Positions 45,524-54,058 of a DNA stretch of 64,000 nucleotides are shown here, piece by piece. Below the pieces are notes generated by a model. The model was not told where the DNA came from, ran no database searches, and worked only from the letters and a program-made list of their open reading frames with translations. The stretch is from contig DAHUXS010000008.1 of the NCBI GenBank assembly GCA_027306995.1, positions 1-64,000 on the forward strand, given 5' to 3'. Within the stretch, counting starts at the first letter, position 1. Each line of letters starts with the position of its first letter. Origin of the DNA: Lysobacter sp. (GTDB taxonomy: Bacteria > Pseudomonadota > Gammaproteobacteria > Xanthomonadales > Xanthomonadaceae). A program made the position numbers and the translations under genes.

Positions 45524-46887
45524 GCCTTCTCTCCCAGGATCGCCTGCAATGCCGGCTCCAGTTGCGCCATCGCCACCGTCTGCTGTTCGCCGCTGCGCAG
45601 ATCCTTCAGCGTGACCTGGTCGTTGGCTCGCTCGCTGTCGCCACGCAGGACCACCACGCGAATGCCGGCCTTGTCGGCGTATAGGAACTGCTTGGCGATC
45701 TTGCGCGATTCCATCTGCGTCTCGACCTTCCAGCCGGCCACGCGCAAACGCTGCGAGAGCGCCAACGCGTCGGCGAAGCCGTTGTCGTCGAGCAAGGCGA
45801 CCAGCACGTCCACGCCGTTCTCGGCCATCGGCAACAGGCTGGCCTCGCGCAATTGCCAGAACAATCGTGACAGTCCGATCGAAATGCCGACGCCCGGCAA
45901 CTTCGACTTGGTGTAGTGACTGGCGAGATCCTCGTAACGCCCGCCCGAGCAGATCGAACCGATCTGCGGATGCGCGTTCAAGGTGGTCTCGTAAACGATC
46001 CCGGTGTAGTAGTCGAGGCCGCGCGCGATCGACAGGTTGATCGCGTAACGCGATTCCGGAATGCCCATCGCCTTCAACTGCTCCAGGGTATCGCGCAGCG
46101 CCTGGCGGCCTTCCTCGAACTGCGCCGTGCCCGCTCCCAACGATTCCAGCTTGGCCAACGCATCGGCATGGCCGGTGGAACGGATGCGCGAGAACGCCAG
46201 CAGGCGATCGGCCGTCTCCGCCGACAGACCGAAGCCATCGCCGGTCAGGGTTGCGTGCACCGCTTCCTCGCCGCGCTTGTCCAGCTTGTCGAGTTCGCGC
46301 AGCACCAGGTCCTGGCGCTCGCCTTCGATCCCGAGGCCTTCGAAGAAGCCGCGCAGCAGCTTGCGGTGGTTGAACTGGATGGTGAATTCGCCGATCGCCA
46401 GTTTCTCGAACACGGCATGGATGACGGCGGGGATTTCGGCGTCATAGCGCGGCGACAACGCATCCTTGCCGATCACGTCGATGTCGCACTGGTAGAACTC
46501 GCGGAAACGCCCGCGCTGGGCGCGCTCGCCGCGATAGACGCGCTGCATCTGGTAGCGACGGAACGGGAATACCAGCTCGTGTTCGTGCTCGGCGACATAA
46601 CGCGCCAGCGGTACCGTGAGATCGAAGCGCAGCGCCATTTCCGGCAAGCCTGCCTCTTGTTTCTCCAGCGCACCGGTCGACTGCACGAAATACACCTGGC
46701 GCTCGGTTTCGCCACCGGTCTTGGTCAGCAGCACTTCGGACAGTTCGAACACCGGGGTCTCCACCGGCAGGAATCCGAACGATTCGAAGGTGGAACGGAT
46801 GCCATCCAGCATGCGCTGAAATACCACCTGCTCGCGGGGCAACAGTTCCAGCACGCCGGCCGGGGTACGCGGTTTGATCACGGTCAC
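45520..46887 (-). CDS. hisS: Histidyl-tRNA synthetase
   Basis: A 455-residue class II synthetase. Motif 2 includes [23 protein letters not shown]; the histidine loops are [12 protein letters not shown] and [12 protein letters not shown]; motif 3 is [13 protein letters not shown]; the anticodon-binding domain lies at 360-455. The start is ambiguous: GTG at 46887 ([14 protein letters not shown] 5 nt upstream), TTG at 46899 and GTG at 46881. The GTG at 46887 is chosen. The downstream aromatic lyase overlaps by 4 nt, so the two are translationally coupled. Confidence 0.94.
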   Translation of the reverse strand: MTVIKPRTPAGVLELLPREQVVFQRMLDGIRSTFESFGFLPVETPVFELSEVLLTKTGGETERQVYFVQSTGALEKQEAGLPEMALRFDLTVPLARYVAEHEHELVFPFRRYQMQRVYRGERAQRGRFREFYQCDIDVIGKDALSPRYDAEIPAVIHAVFEKLAIGEFTIQFNHRKLLRGFFEGLGIEGERQDLVLRELDKLDKRGEEAVHATLTGDGFGLSAETADRLLAFSRIRSTGHADALAKLESLGAGTAQFEEGRQALRDTLEQLKAMGIPESRYAINLSIARGLDYYTGIVYETTLNAHPQIGSICSGGRYEDLASHYTKSKLPGVGISIGLSRLFWQLREASLLPMAENGVDVLVALLDDNGFADALALSQRLRVAGWKVETQMESRKIAKQFLYADKAGIRVVVLRGDSERANDQVTLKDLRSGEQQTVAMAQLEPALQAILGEKA

Positions 46888-46922
46888 GCCATTCCACAAG
46901 GGGATCGTTCAGGGATTCGACA

Positions 46923-46928
46923 ATTCTA
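46923..46928 (-). promoter_or_regulatory. -10 element (TAGAAT) of hisS
   Basis: The minus strand reads GGCCCGCTAGAATTGTC, 36 nt upstream of the GTG start; a 5/6 match with the recurring CGC prefix and no obvious -35. Confidence 0.45.
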
Positions 46929-46959
46929 GCGGGCCACGCCGTCTGCCGGGCCGCCCCAC

Positions 46960-46988
46960 TTGCCGTACCTGGGATGGCCGGTTAAACT
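46960..46988 (+). promoter_or_regulatory. Promoter of tRNA-Pro
   Basis: TTGCCG (46960-46965), 17-nt spacer and TAAACT (46983-46988), ending 11 nt before the first base of the tRNA. Confidence 0.55.
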
Positions 46989-46999
46989 TGTCGGCTCAT

Positions 47000-47076
<77 letters not shown>

Positions 47077-47097
47077 ATCAAGAGTTGTACGCAGAAG

Positions 47098-47116
47098 CCG
47101 CCGCAAGGCGGTTTTT
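47098..47116 (+). terminator. Terminator after tRNA-Pro
   Basis: CCGCC-GCAA-GGCGG followed by TTTTT, 21 nt past the tRNA. Confidence 0.75.
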
Positions 47117-47228
47117 CGTTTCTGGCGGATCATCGGCACGCCACGGGCGCACGAATCCGCCGATTCGGACGACGCACCCACACTCCCCATCGAGCATGGC
47201 CCTTCCCACCCGAAGGAGTCATCCCGAA

Positions 47229-47381
47229 ATGTCACGAACCGTCGTCCGCAAGACCGCCCACAGAGCCTGGTTCTTGTTCTTTTCCAGCGGCAGCCTGCTG
47301 GTGGCCGCCTATGCCTTCACTATTGCGTGTAAATCAACAGCCGTCACAGTTTCCCGCAATGGCTCGGATCGAAATCAATAG
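47229..47381 (+). CDS. Possible 50-residue single-pass membrane protein
   Basis: An open frame with AAGGAG 10 nt before its ATG. It has a basic start (MSRTVVRKTAHR) and one predicted transmembrane helix (AWFLFFSSGSLLVAAYAFTIA), then a short polar tail. It lies upstream of the glycosyltransferase gene on the same strand. It could be a small partner of the synthase, or a chance frame; no homologue is recognised. Confidence 0.4.
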   Translation: MSRTVVRKTAHRAWFLFFSSGSLLVAAYAFTIACKSTAVTVSRNGSDRNQ

Positions 47382-47402
47382 CTTGTCGAAAAAATTCATC
47401 CA

Positions 47403-47416
47403 CATGAATATTCATG
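47403..47416. promoter_or_regulatory. Palindrome in the leader of the polysaccharide module
   Basis: CATGAATATTCATG is a perfect 14-bp palindrome 130 nt before the glycosyltransferase start, in an unusually A/T-rich stretch. It may be a regulator site. Apart from the candidate small ORF, the tRNA terminator and this site, 47117-47545 shows no other feature. Confidence 0.35.
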
Positions 47417-47545
47417 ATGCGCACATCGCATCCCGAACCTGACTCGTTCGCCGATTTCCCTTCAGAAAAGTCGTTTCGAACGACATCCATTTCACGAACA
47501 CACGGCCATATTCGCAACCTACTTGTATCCCGGGGGGGATCCAGA

Positions 47546-49039
47546 ATGGTGGCGAGGCCATCGAAAGCGCGTGCGCGCGCGACGAAAAAAATCGAAATCA
47601 TCGACGACCTCGTGGGCCCCCGCTCGTCGCTCAACGCGCATCAGATACGCGCCAACGGTTGGGGCTCGGGCCTCATCGAGAGCGATGCCGAATTCCTGCC
47701 GCGCCGAAGATCCCTGTTCTATGTCAACCCGCGCGGGAAGTATCTGTTCGTGCTGCTGCTCGCAATCGCCTGGATGATTTTCAGCATCTGGGCATCGCAG
47801 CCATGGCTGAGCGATCTGTCCGGACAAATCGGTTTCCCGCTCGCTTTGACGATCATCGCCATGATCGCCTACGTTCCCGGTTTCATGAACATGTTCCTGA
47901 TGGCGACGATCGCGCTGGATCGGCGACCGCCGCGCATGATGCCCGCGCGCTATCCGGCGGTGAGCATCCTGGTCGCCTGTTACAACGAGTCGTTGTCGGT
48001 CGCCGACACCTTGCGTAGCTTGGCGACACAGGACTATCCGGGCGATTACGAAGTCATCGTGCTCGACGATGGTTCGACCGATGACACGCTCTACGTCGCC
48101 GGAGGCATCATCGAAACCGACCTCGGCTACGGCAACCCGCGCGCGCACTTTCGAATCCAGCACTACCCCACCAACGCCGGGAAATCGGCGGTGTTGAATC
48201 GTGGCCTCGAGATCGCCAGCCACGAATTGATCGTCACCGTCGACGGCGACAGCTGGCTGCACAGCAATGCGTTGCGCCACATCGTGGAACGCAAGATCAG
48301 CGATCCGCCGGGGACGCGCGCGGTCGCCGGAGAGGTGCTGGCGCGGAACGCCACCGTCAACATGATCGCCGGCGTGCAGGAATGGGACTATTTCTTCGGC
48401 ATCGCGGCGGTCAAGCGCATGCAGAGCATGTACCACGGCACCCTGGTGGCGCAGGGTGCATTCTCCCTGTACGAGCGCAGCGCGTTGCTCGAGGTCGGCG
48501 GCTGGCCCCACTGCGTCGGCGAGGACATCGTGCTGTCCTGGGCCTTGCTCGCGCGCGGCGCGCGCATCGGTTACGCCGAGGACGCCCTGGTCTTCACCAA
48601 CGTGCCGGACCGGTTCGCGCAATTCGCCCGCCAGCGCAAGCGCTGGTCGCGCGGCCTGATGGAGGCCTTTCGCCACCATTGGCGGCTCTTGTTCAAAAGA
48701 CGCATGAGCACGTTGTTCGTGTGGTGGAACCTGCTGTTCCTGCCGCTGGACCTCACTTACACCTTCGCCTTCGTTCCCGGAATCCTCCTGGCGCTCTTCG
48801 GCTACTACTGGCTGGTGAGCCTGTGGACGCTGCTGATCCTTCCACTGACATTGCTGTGGACGGGGGTCATCTACCGGGTGCAACACCGCATGCTGCAACG
48901 CCAGCACCTCAAGCTGCGCCACAAGCCCGTGAGCGTCATGCTTTATGTCTTCCTCTACAGCATCATCCTGCAACCTGTCTGCGTCTGGGGCTATGCCGCG
49001 GAACTGATGGGCTTGCGCAAGAAATGGGACACCAAATGA
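47546..49039 (+). CDS. Processive family-2 glycosyltransferase (PgaC/cellulose-synthase-like)
   Basis: A 497-residue inner-membrane polysaccharide synthase. It has a soluble N terminus, two transmembrane helices (about 66-85 and 98-122), and a GT2 catalytic domain with DDGS (174-177), DGD (233-235), GED (325-327) and QRKRW (363-367). This is the D,D,D,QxxRW set of processive synthases. Three to four C-terminal helices (about 380-480) follow. Overall layout resembles PgaC/IcaA of poly-N-acetylglucosamine synthesis, but the N-terminal 60 residues are different and the sugar is unknown. GGGGGGA precedes the ATG at 47546. The next gene overlaps by 4 nt. Confidence 0.88.
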   Translation: MVARPSKARARATKKIEIIDDLVGPRSSLNAHQIRANGWGSGLIESDAEFLPRRRSLFYVNPRGKYLFVLLLAIAWMIFSIWASQPWLSDLSGQIGFPLALTIIAMIAYVPGFMNMFLMATIALDRRPPRMMPARYPAVSILVACYNESLSVADTLRSLATQDYPGDYEVIVLDDGSTDDTLYVAGGIIETDLGYGNPRAHFRIQHYPTNAGKSAVLNRGLEIASHELIVTVDGDSWLHSNALRHIVERKISDPPGTRAVAGEVLARNATVNMIAGVQEWDYFFGIAAVKRMQSMYHGTLVAQGAFSLYERSALLEVGGWPHCVGEDIVLSWALLARGARIGYAEDALVFTNVPDRFAQFARQRKRWSRGLMEAFRHHWRLLFKRRMSTLFVWWNLLFLPLDLTYTFAFVPGILLALFGYYWLVSLWTLLILPLTLLWTGVIYRVQHRMLQRQHLKLRHKPVSVMLYVFLYSIILQPVCVWGYAAELMGLRKKWDTK

Positions 49040-49920
49040 ATCATCGTGCAATCTTGTTCACGCTCTTTCTCGTCGCGGCGCCGGTAGGCGCACAGCAAGC
49101 GATCGGGGTGGATGTCTTCGACAGCCGCGACTCCGAGCACTCCGGTTCGCTGCGGACAGGCGTGAACTTCGATCTCCGGCACGTCGACATCGAGCACTAC
49201 CAGGGCCTGCGCCTCGAACGAGCGCGCTTTTCCCCGCTCGGCAACAGGGCGCAGAGCAGCGATCGCGTGTACTACCGTTTCGCCGGGGGTGGCGATTGGA
49301 AATGGAACGGGCAACTGGGCAGCGATGGCAGGACATGGCTCGGCTCGGCCAGCGTGTTCAAGGATGCCGCCAATCGCCAGGAATATTTCCTGGAACGCGA
49401 TGTCGTCGAATCCCCACGGGAACTGGCCGCCCACCACACCTATACGTTCGTCGGCGCCGCCTACGACCTGCCGTTCGACGAGCGCGACGTCGCCACCGCC
49501 ATGGTCGGCGCCCAGCATTTTTCCGACGGCAACACCCGCCTCCACCTGCGCGCCCGTTACGTTCGCGTCCTCAAGCCGGAATGGGGCCTCAGCCTGCAGT
49601 TGCGCACGCGCTATTTCCAGAGCAGCGACCCCCATCTGTCCGACTACTACTCGCCGCGCTGGTATGCCGAAGCGGTCCCGACGCTGCAGATACGGCGCTT
49701 CTTCAGGCGCTGGCAGTTCCAGGGCGCGGTCGGCTACGGCCGCCAGGGCGACGCCGATTCCGGCTGGAGGCCGTCGCGCCTGATCGAAGCCAACGTGGTC
49801 AGCCCACGCAGCCGCAATGACTGGTACTTCAAGGCGGGCCTGCTGCGCACCAATACCCCCCAAGCGGTCGGCGCCTACTCCTACGATCAGTTCCATATCG
49901 AGCTGATGCGGGTGTTTTGA
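49036..49920 (+). CDS. Outer-membrane beta-barrel protein linked to the glycosyltransferase
   Basis: A 294-residue protein with a signal peptide (MNHRAILFTLFLVAAPVGAQQ) and alternating beta strands throughout (RLHLRARYVRVL, WGLSLQLRTRYF, WQFQGAVGYGRQG), ending in Phe as barrel proteins do. It starts within the glycosyltransferase stop (ATGA), so it is made with the synthase. It may form the exit pore or an anchor for the polymer. No TPR domain, deacetylase or PgaB/BcsC-like domain is present, so this is not a standard pga or bcs secretion unit. Family not recognised. Confidence 0.78.
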   Translation: MNHRAILFTLFLVAAPVGAQQAIGVDVFDSRDSEHSGSLRTGVNFDLRHVDIEHYQGLRLERARFSPLGNRAQSSDRVYYRFAGGGDWKWNGQLGSDGRTWLGSASVFKDAANRQEYFLERDVVESPRELAAHHTYTFVGAAYDLPFDERDVATAMVGAQHFSDGNTRLHLRARYVRVLKPEWGLSLQLRTRYFQSSDPHLSDYYSPRWYAEAVPTLQIRRFFRRWQFQGAVGYGRQGDADSGWRPSRLIEANVVSPRSRNDWYFKAGLLRTNTPQAVGAYSYDQFHIELMRVF

Positions 49921-49965
49921 GCCCCGTATCGCATAAAATCAGTGCTCGTCACGTTTTCCCGTCCG

Positions 49966-51339
49966 ATGAGCCTCCATCTCTACAACACCCTGACCCGCTT
50001 GGTCGATCCCTTCGTGCCCGCGTCGCCCTCCGGCCCGACCCTGTATGTCTGTGGCCCGACGGTCTACAACTACGTGCATATCGGCAACGCCCGCGGCCCG
50101 GTGGTGTTCGGGGTCCTGGCGTCCCTGCTGCGCCGGCGTTTCGGCGGCCTGCGCTACGCGCGCAACATCACAGACGTCGACGACAAGATCAACGCGGCCG
50201 CCAAGGAATCGGGCACGCCAATTTCGGCGATCACCGACCGTTTCGCCGCGGCCTATCGCGAGGACATGGCCGCGCTCGGCGTGACCGGGGTGTTCGCGCC
50301 CGACATGGAACCGGCCGCGACGGACCACATCCCGCAGATCATCGCCATGTGCGAACGCCTGATCGCCGATGGCCACGCCTACGCCGCCGAAGGCCACGTG
50401 CTGTTCTCGGTGGCGAGCTTCCCCGAGTACGGCAAGCTGTCGCGCCGTGACCCCGAGGACATGCTGGCCGGCGCGCGCGTCGAAGTGGCGCCGTACAAGC
50501 GCGATCCCGGCGACTTCGTGCTGTGGAAGCCGTCGACCGACGACCTCCCGGGTTGGGACTCGCCGTGGGGACGCGGTCGCCCGGGCTGGCACATCGAATG
50601 CTCGGCGATGGCGGAAGCGCACCTCGGCGACACCATCGACATCCACGCCGGCGGCATCGACCTGCAATTCCCCCACCACGAGAACGAAGTCGCGCAGAGC
50701 GAATGCGCGCATGGCGGCAAGCCGTTCGCGCGCTGGTGGATGCACAACGGCATGCTCAACTTCGGCGGCGCCAAGATGAGCAAGTCGCTGGGCAACATCG
50801 AGAAGGTGCACGACCTAGTGCGTGCGCATCCGCCGGAAGCCCTGCGTTACGCCCTGCTCTCCGCCCACTATCGCCAGCCGCTGGAATGGAGCGACGCCGT
50901 GGTCGACCAGGGCGTGCGCACGCTCGATCGCCTCTACGGCACGCTGCGCGATCTCGCTGATGTCGATGCTCGGGCCGCGATTCCCGCTGGCATCGAAGCC
51001 GCGCTCGATGATGATCTCAACACGCCGCAGGCGCTTGCCGAGATCGCCCGCATTGCCGGCGAGGCACGCAAGGCCAGCGGTGACGATCGTGCCCGCCTGA
51101 AGTCGGAATTGCTCGGCGCCGGGCTGGCGCTCGGCCTGCTGCAACAGGATCCCGCGGCATGGTTCGCGCGCGGCGCCTCCGGCGACGACGATGCACGCAT
51201 CCAGCAATTGGTGGACGAACGCAACGAAGCCAAGAAGTCCCGCGATTTCGCCCGCGCCGACGCCATCCGTGACCAGCTCGCAAACGAGGGCATCCTGCTG
51301 GAAGACACGCCCGCAGGCGTTCGCTGGAAGCGTGCATGA
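49966..51339 (+). CDS. cysS: Cysteinyl-tRNA synthetase
   Basis: A 457-residue class Ia synthetase. It has [17 protein letters not shown] (zinc Cys29 and HIGH-type motif at 38-41), [20 protein letters not shown] and [14 protein letters not shown] (other zinc ligands), and [10 protein letters not shown] (KMSKS). A TAAAAT -10-like hexamer lies at 49934-49939. The start at 49966 is chosen over an upstream in-frame ATG at 49942. It overlaps sufE by 4 nt. Confidence 0.95.
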   Translation: MSLHLYNTLTRLVDPFVPASPSGPTLYVCGPTVYNYVHIGNARGPVVFGVLASLLRRRFGGLRYARNITDVDDKINAAAKESGTPISAITDRFAAAYREDMAALGVTGVFAPDMEPAATDHIPQIIAMCERLIADGHAYAAEGHVLFSVASFPEYGKLSRRDPEDMLAGARVEVAPYKRDPGDFVLWKPSTDDLPGWDSPWGRGRPGWHIECSAMAEAHLGDTIDIHAGGIDLQFPHHENEVAQSECAHGGKPFARWWMHNGMLNFGGAKMSKSLGNIEKVHDLVRAHPPEALRYALLSAHYRQPLEWSDAVVDQGVRTLDRLYGTLRDLADVDARAAIPAGIEAALDDDLNTPQALAEIARIAGEARKASGDDRARLKSELLGAGLALGLLQQDPAAWFARGASGDDDARIQQLVDERNEAKKSRDFARADAIRDQLANEGILLEDTPAGVRWKRA

Positions 51340-51773
51340 GCGCGTCGCAATTCCCGCTCGAAGCGACGGCCCTCGAAGCGCAGGCTGCGATCGCCGACGA
51401 ATTCTCGCTATTCGGTGACTGGTCCGAGCGCTACCAGTACCTGATCGACCTTGGCCGCAAGCTGCCCGACCTGCCGGATACGCTCAAGACCGAAGAACAT
51501 CGCCTGCTCGGCTGCCAATCGAAGGTGTGGATCGTCGCCAGCGGCAATGCCGCGCGCCTCGACTTCCAGGCGATCAGCGATTCGACGATCGTCTCCGGCC
51601 TGATCTATCTCGCGCTGCGCGTCTATTCGGGACGTCCGGCCAGCGAAATCCTGGCGACGTCGCCGGACTACATCTCCACGATCGGCCTGGCCAAGCACCT
51701 GTCGCCGACCCGCAGCAATGGCCTCGCCGCCCTGCTCGATTTCATCAAGACCACCGCAGCGCAGGCCCAGTGA
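51336..51773 (+). CDS. sufE: Cysteine desulfuration protein SufE
   Basis: A 145-residue SufE that takes persulfide from a SufS-type desulfurase. The active Cys60 is in [12 protein letters not shown]; typical SufE helices are [19 protein letters not shown] and FIKTTAAQ. The location directly behind cysS, with a 4-nt overlap, links cysteine use and sulfur transfer. sufS is not in the window. Confidence 0.93.
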   Translation: MSASQFPLEATALEAQAAIADEFSLFGDWSERYQYLIDLGRKLPDLPDTLKTEEHRLLGCQSKVWIVASGNAARLDFQAISDSTIVSGLIYLALRVYSGRPASEILATSPDYISTIGLAKHLSPTRSNGLAALLDFIKTTAAQAQ

Positions 51774-53011
51774 ACGACACCGCGACCGCTCCCGCCGCCT
51801 CGCCCCTGCGCAATCGCGGCTTCCTGCAATTGATGGTGTACCGCATCTGCACGATGCTGTGCTACCAGATCGCCGCGGTCACCGTTGGCTGGCATGTCTA
51901 CGAACTGACTCGCAGCCCGTTCGCGCTCGGCATGATCGGCCTCGCCGAAGTGCTGCCGTTCTTCGTGGTCGCGCCGTTCGCCGGCTATCTCGTCGACCAC
52001 CTGCCGCGACGCAAGCTCGGCGCGGTCGCCTGCCTCGGCCTCGCCGCGACGCCGCTGTTGCTGTTGCTGGTCGCGCGCACCCCGGCACTGCACGGCAACC
52101 TCGCCCTGATGTACGTCGCCGTCGGCCTGAACGGCATCGTGCGTTCCTTCCTCGGCCCGGTCTACAACGCGCTGTTCGCGCGCGTGCTGCCTCGTGAACA
52201 GTTCGTGCGCGGCGCCAGTCTCGGCAGCGTGGTGTTCCAGACCGGGCTGGTGTTCGGCCCGGCACTGGGCGGCGCCCTCACCGGCTGGGCCGGCATCGAG
52301 ATCGCCTACCTGGTAGCGTTCCTGCTCGGCCTTGCCGCGGCGATCGCGGTGTTCACGCTGGCGGTGACCGAACCGCCACCGCCACCGCAGCGCGAGCCGA
52401 TCTTCACCAGCATCGGCAAAGGATTGGACTTCGTGTTCTCGCAGCAGGTCATGCTCGGCGCGATGGCCCTCGACATGTTCTCGGTGCTGCTCGGCGGCGC
52501 GGTGTCGATGCTGCCCGCCTTCATCAAGGACATCCTCCACGCCGGCCCAGAAGCCTTCGGGATGATGCGCGGCATGCCGGCGCTGGGATCGATCGTGGTC
52601 GCGCTGTGGCTGGCACGCCATCCGCTGGAACGCCATGCCGGTCGCGTGCTGATGTACGCCGTTTCCGGCTTCGGGCTGTGCACGATCGCCTTCGCACTGT
52701 CTCGCAACCTGTGGCTGTCGGGCGCGCTGTTGGTGCTCTACGGCATGTGCGATGGCGTGTCGGTGGTGCTGCGCTCGACCATCCTGCAGCTGGTGACGCC
52801 GGATGAAATGCGCGGTCGCGTCTCGTCGATCAACAGCATCTTCATCAGCTCGTCGAACGAACTCGGCGCGTTCTACGACGGCGTGATGGCGCGCCTGCTC
52901 GGACTGGTGCCGGCGATCATCACCGGCGGTTGCGTCACCCTCGGCGTGGTCGGCATCACCGCCTGGCGCGCGCCGAAGCTGCGCAAGCTGGATCTGCGCG
53001 ACCTTCACTGA
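51770..53011 (+). CDS. Major facilitator superfamily transporter
   Basis: A 413-residue inner-membrane protein with 12 predicted helices and the MFS motif A between TM2 and TM3 (GYLVDHLPRRKLGAVACLGL). It starts at GTG 51770, overlapping the sufE stop (GTGA). The N terminus is short and polar. The type resembles the enterobactin-exporter-like/EntS-YfiS MFS group, but the substrate is unknown. Confidence 0.87.
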   Translation: MNDTATAPAASPLRNRGFLQLMVYRICTMLCYQIAAVTVGWHVYELTRSPFALGMIGLAEVLPFFVVAPFAGYLVDHLPRRKLGAVACLGLAATPLLLLLVARTPALHGNLALMYVAVGLNGIVRSFLGPVYNALFARVLPREQFVRGASLGSVVFQTGLVFGPALGGALTGWAGIEIAYLVAFLLGLAAAIAVFTLAVTEPPPPPQREPIFTSIGKGLDFVFSQQVMLGAMALDMFSVLLGGAVSMLPAFIKDILHAGPEAFGMMRGMPALGSIVVALWLARHPLERHAGRVLMYAVSGFGLCTIAFALSRNLWLSGALLVLYGMCDGVSVVLRSTILQLVTPDEMRGRVSSINSIFISSSNELGAFYDGVMARLLGLVPAIITGGCVTLGVVGITAWRAPKLRKLDLRDLH

Positions 53012-53064
53012 GGCATACTCGTTCCTGTGTCGGCACGATTCGTCGACGAGGGGAGGAGAACCGG

Positions 53065-53334
53065 ATGCGCACGCTGATCATCATCGCCATCGGCATCGTG
53101 CTGGCCACGCTGCTGTTGTTCGTGTTCCGTCGCGATGCCCGCACCTTGCGCACCGTCTTCGTCACCTTCGCCATCGCCTGGATCGCGGTCTGCGCCTACA
53201 ACATGTGGCTCGGCGTCGCCCGCGCCGGCTACGCGGTGACGGAGGAGCTGCCCTTCCTACTCGCCAATGCCGGCGTCCCCCTGCTGTTCGCCTGGTGGCT
53301 GCAGCGCCGCCTGCGCAAAGGCGCGCAGGGGTAG
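53065..53334 (+). CDS. Small membrane protein of unknown function
   Basis: An 89-residue protein with three hydrophobic segments: LIIIAIGIVLATLLLFVF, FVTFAIAWIAVCAYNMWLGVA and ELPFLLANAGVPLLFAWWL, ending in a basic tail. GGGAGGAG lies 5 nt before the ATG, and CATACT (53014-53019) is a possible -10. It has no recognised family and sits between the transporter and the Fe-S gene. Confidence 0.75.
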   Translation: MRTLIIIAIGIVLATLLLFVFRRDARTLRTVFVTFAIAWIAVCAYNMWLGVARAGYAVTEELPFLLANAGVPLLFAWWLQRRLRKGAQG

Positions 53335-53363
53335 ACTCGTCGCGGATATCGAAGGAGTCGACC

Positions 53364-54005
53364 ATGTCCATCGAAACGGTTCGCGGCAAGCACGTCACCA
53401 TCCTCTTCGATGGTACGCGCTGCATCCATTCGCGCAATTGCGTCCTCACCCACCCCGACGTCTTCGTGCCGAATGTCGATGGCGAGTGGATCCATCCGGA
53501 TGCGCAATCGGTCGAAGACGTGGTGCTCACCGCGCGGATGTGCCCGTCGGGCGCGATCCAGTACCAGCGCCATGATGGCGGCGAGGAAGAGCCCGCGCCG
53601 ATCGTCAACACCGTGCGCGTGCGCGAGAACGGGCCGCTCGCCTTCAACGCGCCGTTGAAGGTCGCCGGCGAGGATGCCGGCCTGCGACGGACACTGTGTC
53701 GTTGCGGCCTGTCGAAGCACAAGCCCTATTGCGACAACAGCCACATCGAAGGTGGCTTCCACGCCACTGGCGAACCGTCGCTCAAAAAATCGGAAGCGCT
53801 GACCGCGCGCGATGGCGAGCTCGCGGTGGAACCGCAGCGCAATGGTCCCTTGAAAGTGATTGGCAATCTCGAAGTGGTCAGCGGCACCGGCCACACCATC
53901 GACCGCGTCACCGAAACCTGGCTATGCCGCTGCGGTCACTCGCAGAACAAGCCGTTCTGCGATGGCTCGCATCGCAAGTTCGGCTTCGAGGCCGACGGCG
54001 CCTGA
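53364..54005 (+). CDS. Iron-sulfur protein: divergent 4Fe-4S domain plus two CDGSH domains
   Basis: A 213-residue protein. Residues about 10-75 form the 'divergent 4Fe-4S mono-cluster' domain (TRCIHSRNCVLTHP and ARMCPSGAI). Two CDGSH-type 2Fe-2S sites follow: CRCGLSKHKPYCDNSH and CRCGHSQNKPFCDGSH, each with the 3Cys-1His ligand set. Three clusters suggest an electron carrier or redox sensor. GAAGGAG precedes the ATG; TAGACT at 53332-53337 is a plausible -10. It ends at a shared terminator, facing the DksA-like gene. Confidence 0.9.
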   Translation: MSIETVRGKHVTILFDGTRCIHSRNCVLTHPDVFVPNVDGEWIHPDAQSVEDVVLTARMCPSGAIQYQRHDGGEEEPAPIVNTVRVRENGPLAFNAPLKVAGEDAGLRRTLCRCGLSKHKPYCDNSHIEGGFHATGEPSLKKSEALTARDGELAVEPQRNGPLKVIGNLEVVSGTGHTIDRVTETWLCRCGHSQNKPFCDGSHRKFGFEADGA

Positions 54006-54008
54006 CAA

Positions 54009-54034
54009 AAAAGCCCCGCCAAGGCGGGGCTTTT
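54009..54034. terminator. Bidirectional terminator between the Fe-S and DksA-like genes
   Basis: AAAAGCCCCGCC / GGCGGGGCTTTT form a strong stem with A-tracts and T-tracts on both sides, so it can stop transcription from either direction. Confidence 0.85.
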
Positions 54035-54058
54035 GCGTGATGCGGGGACGCGGCAGGT

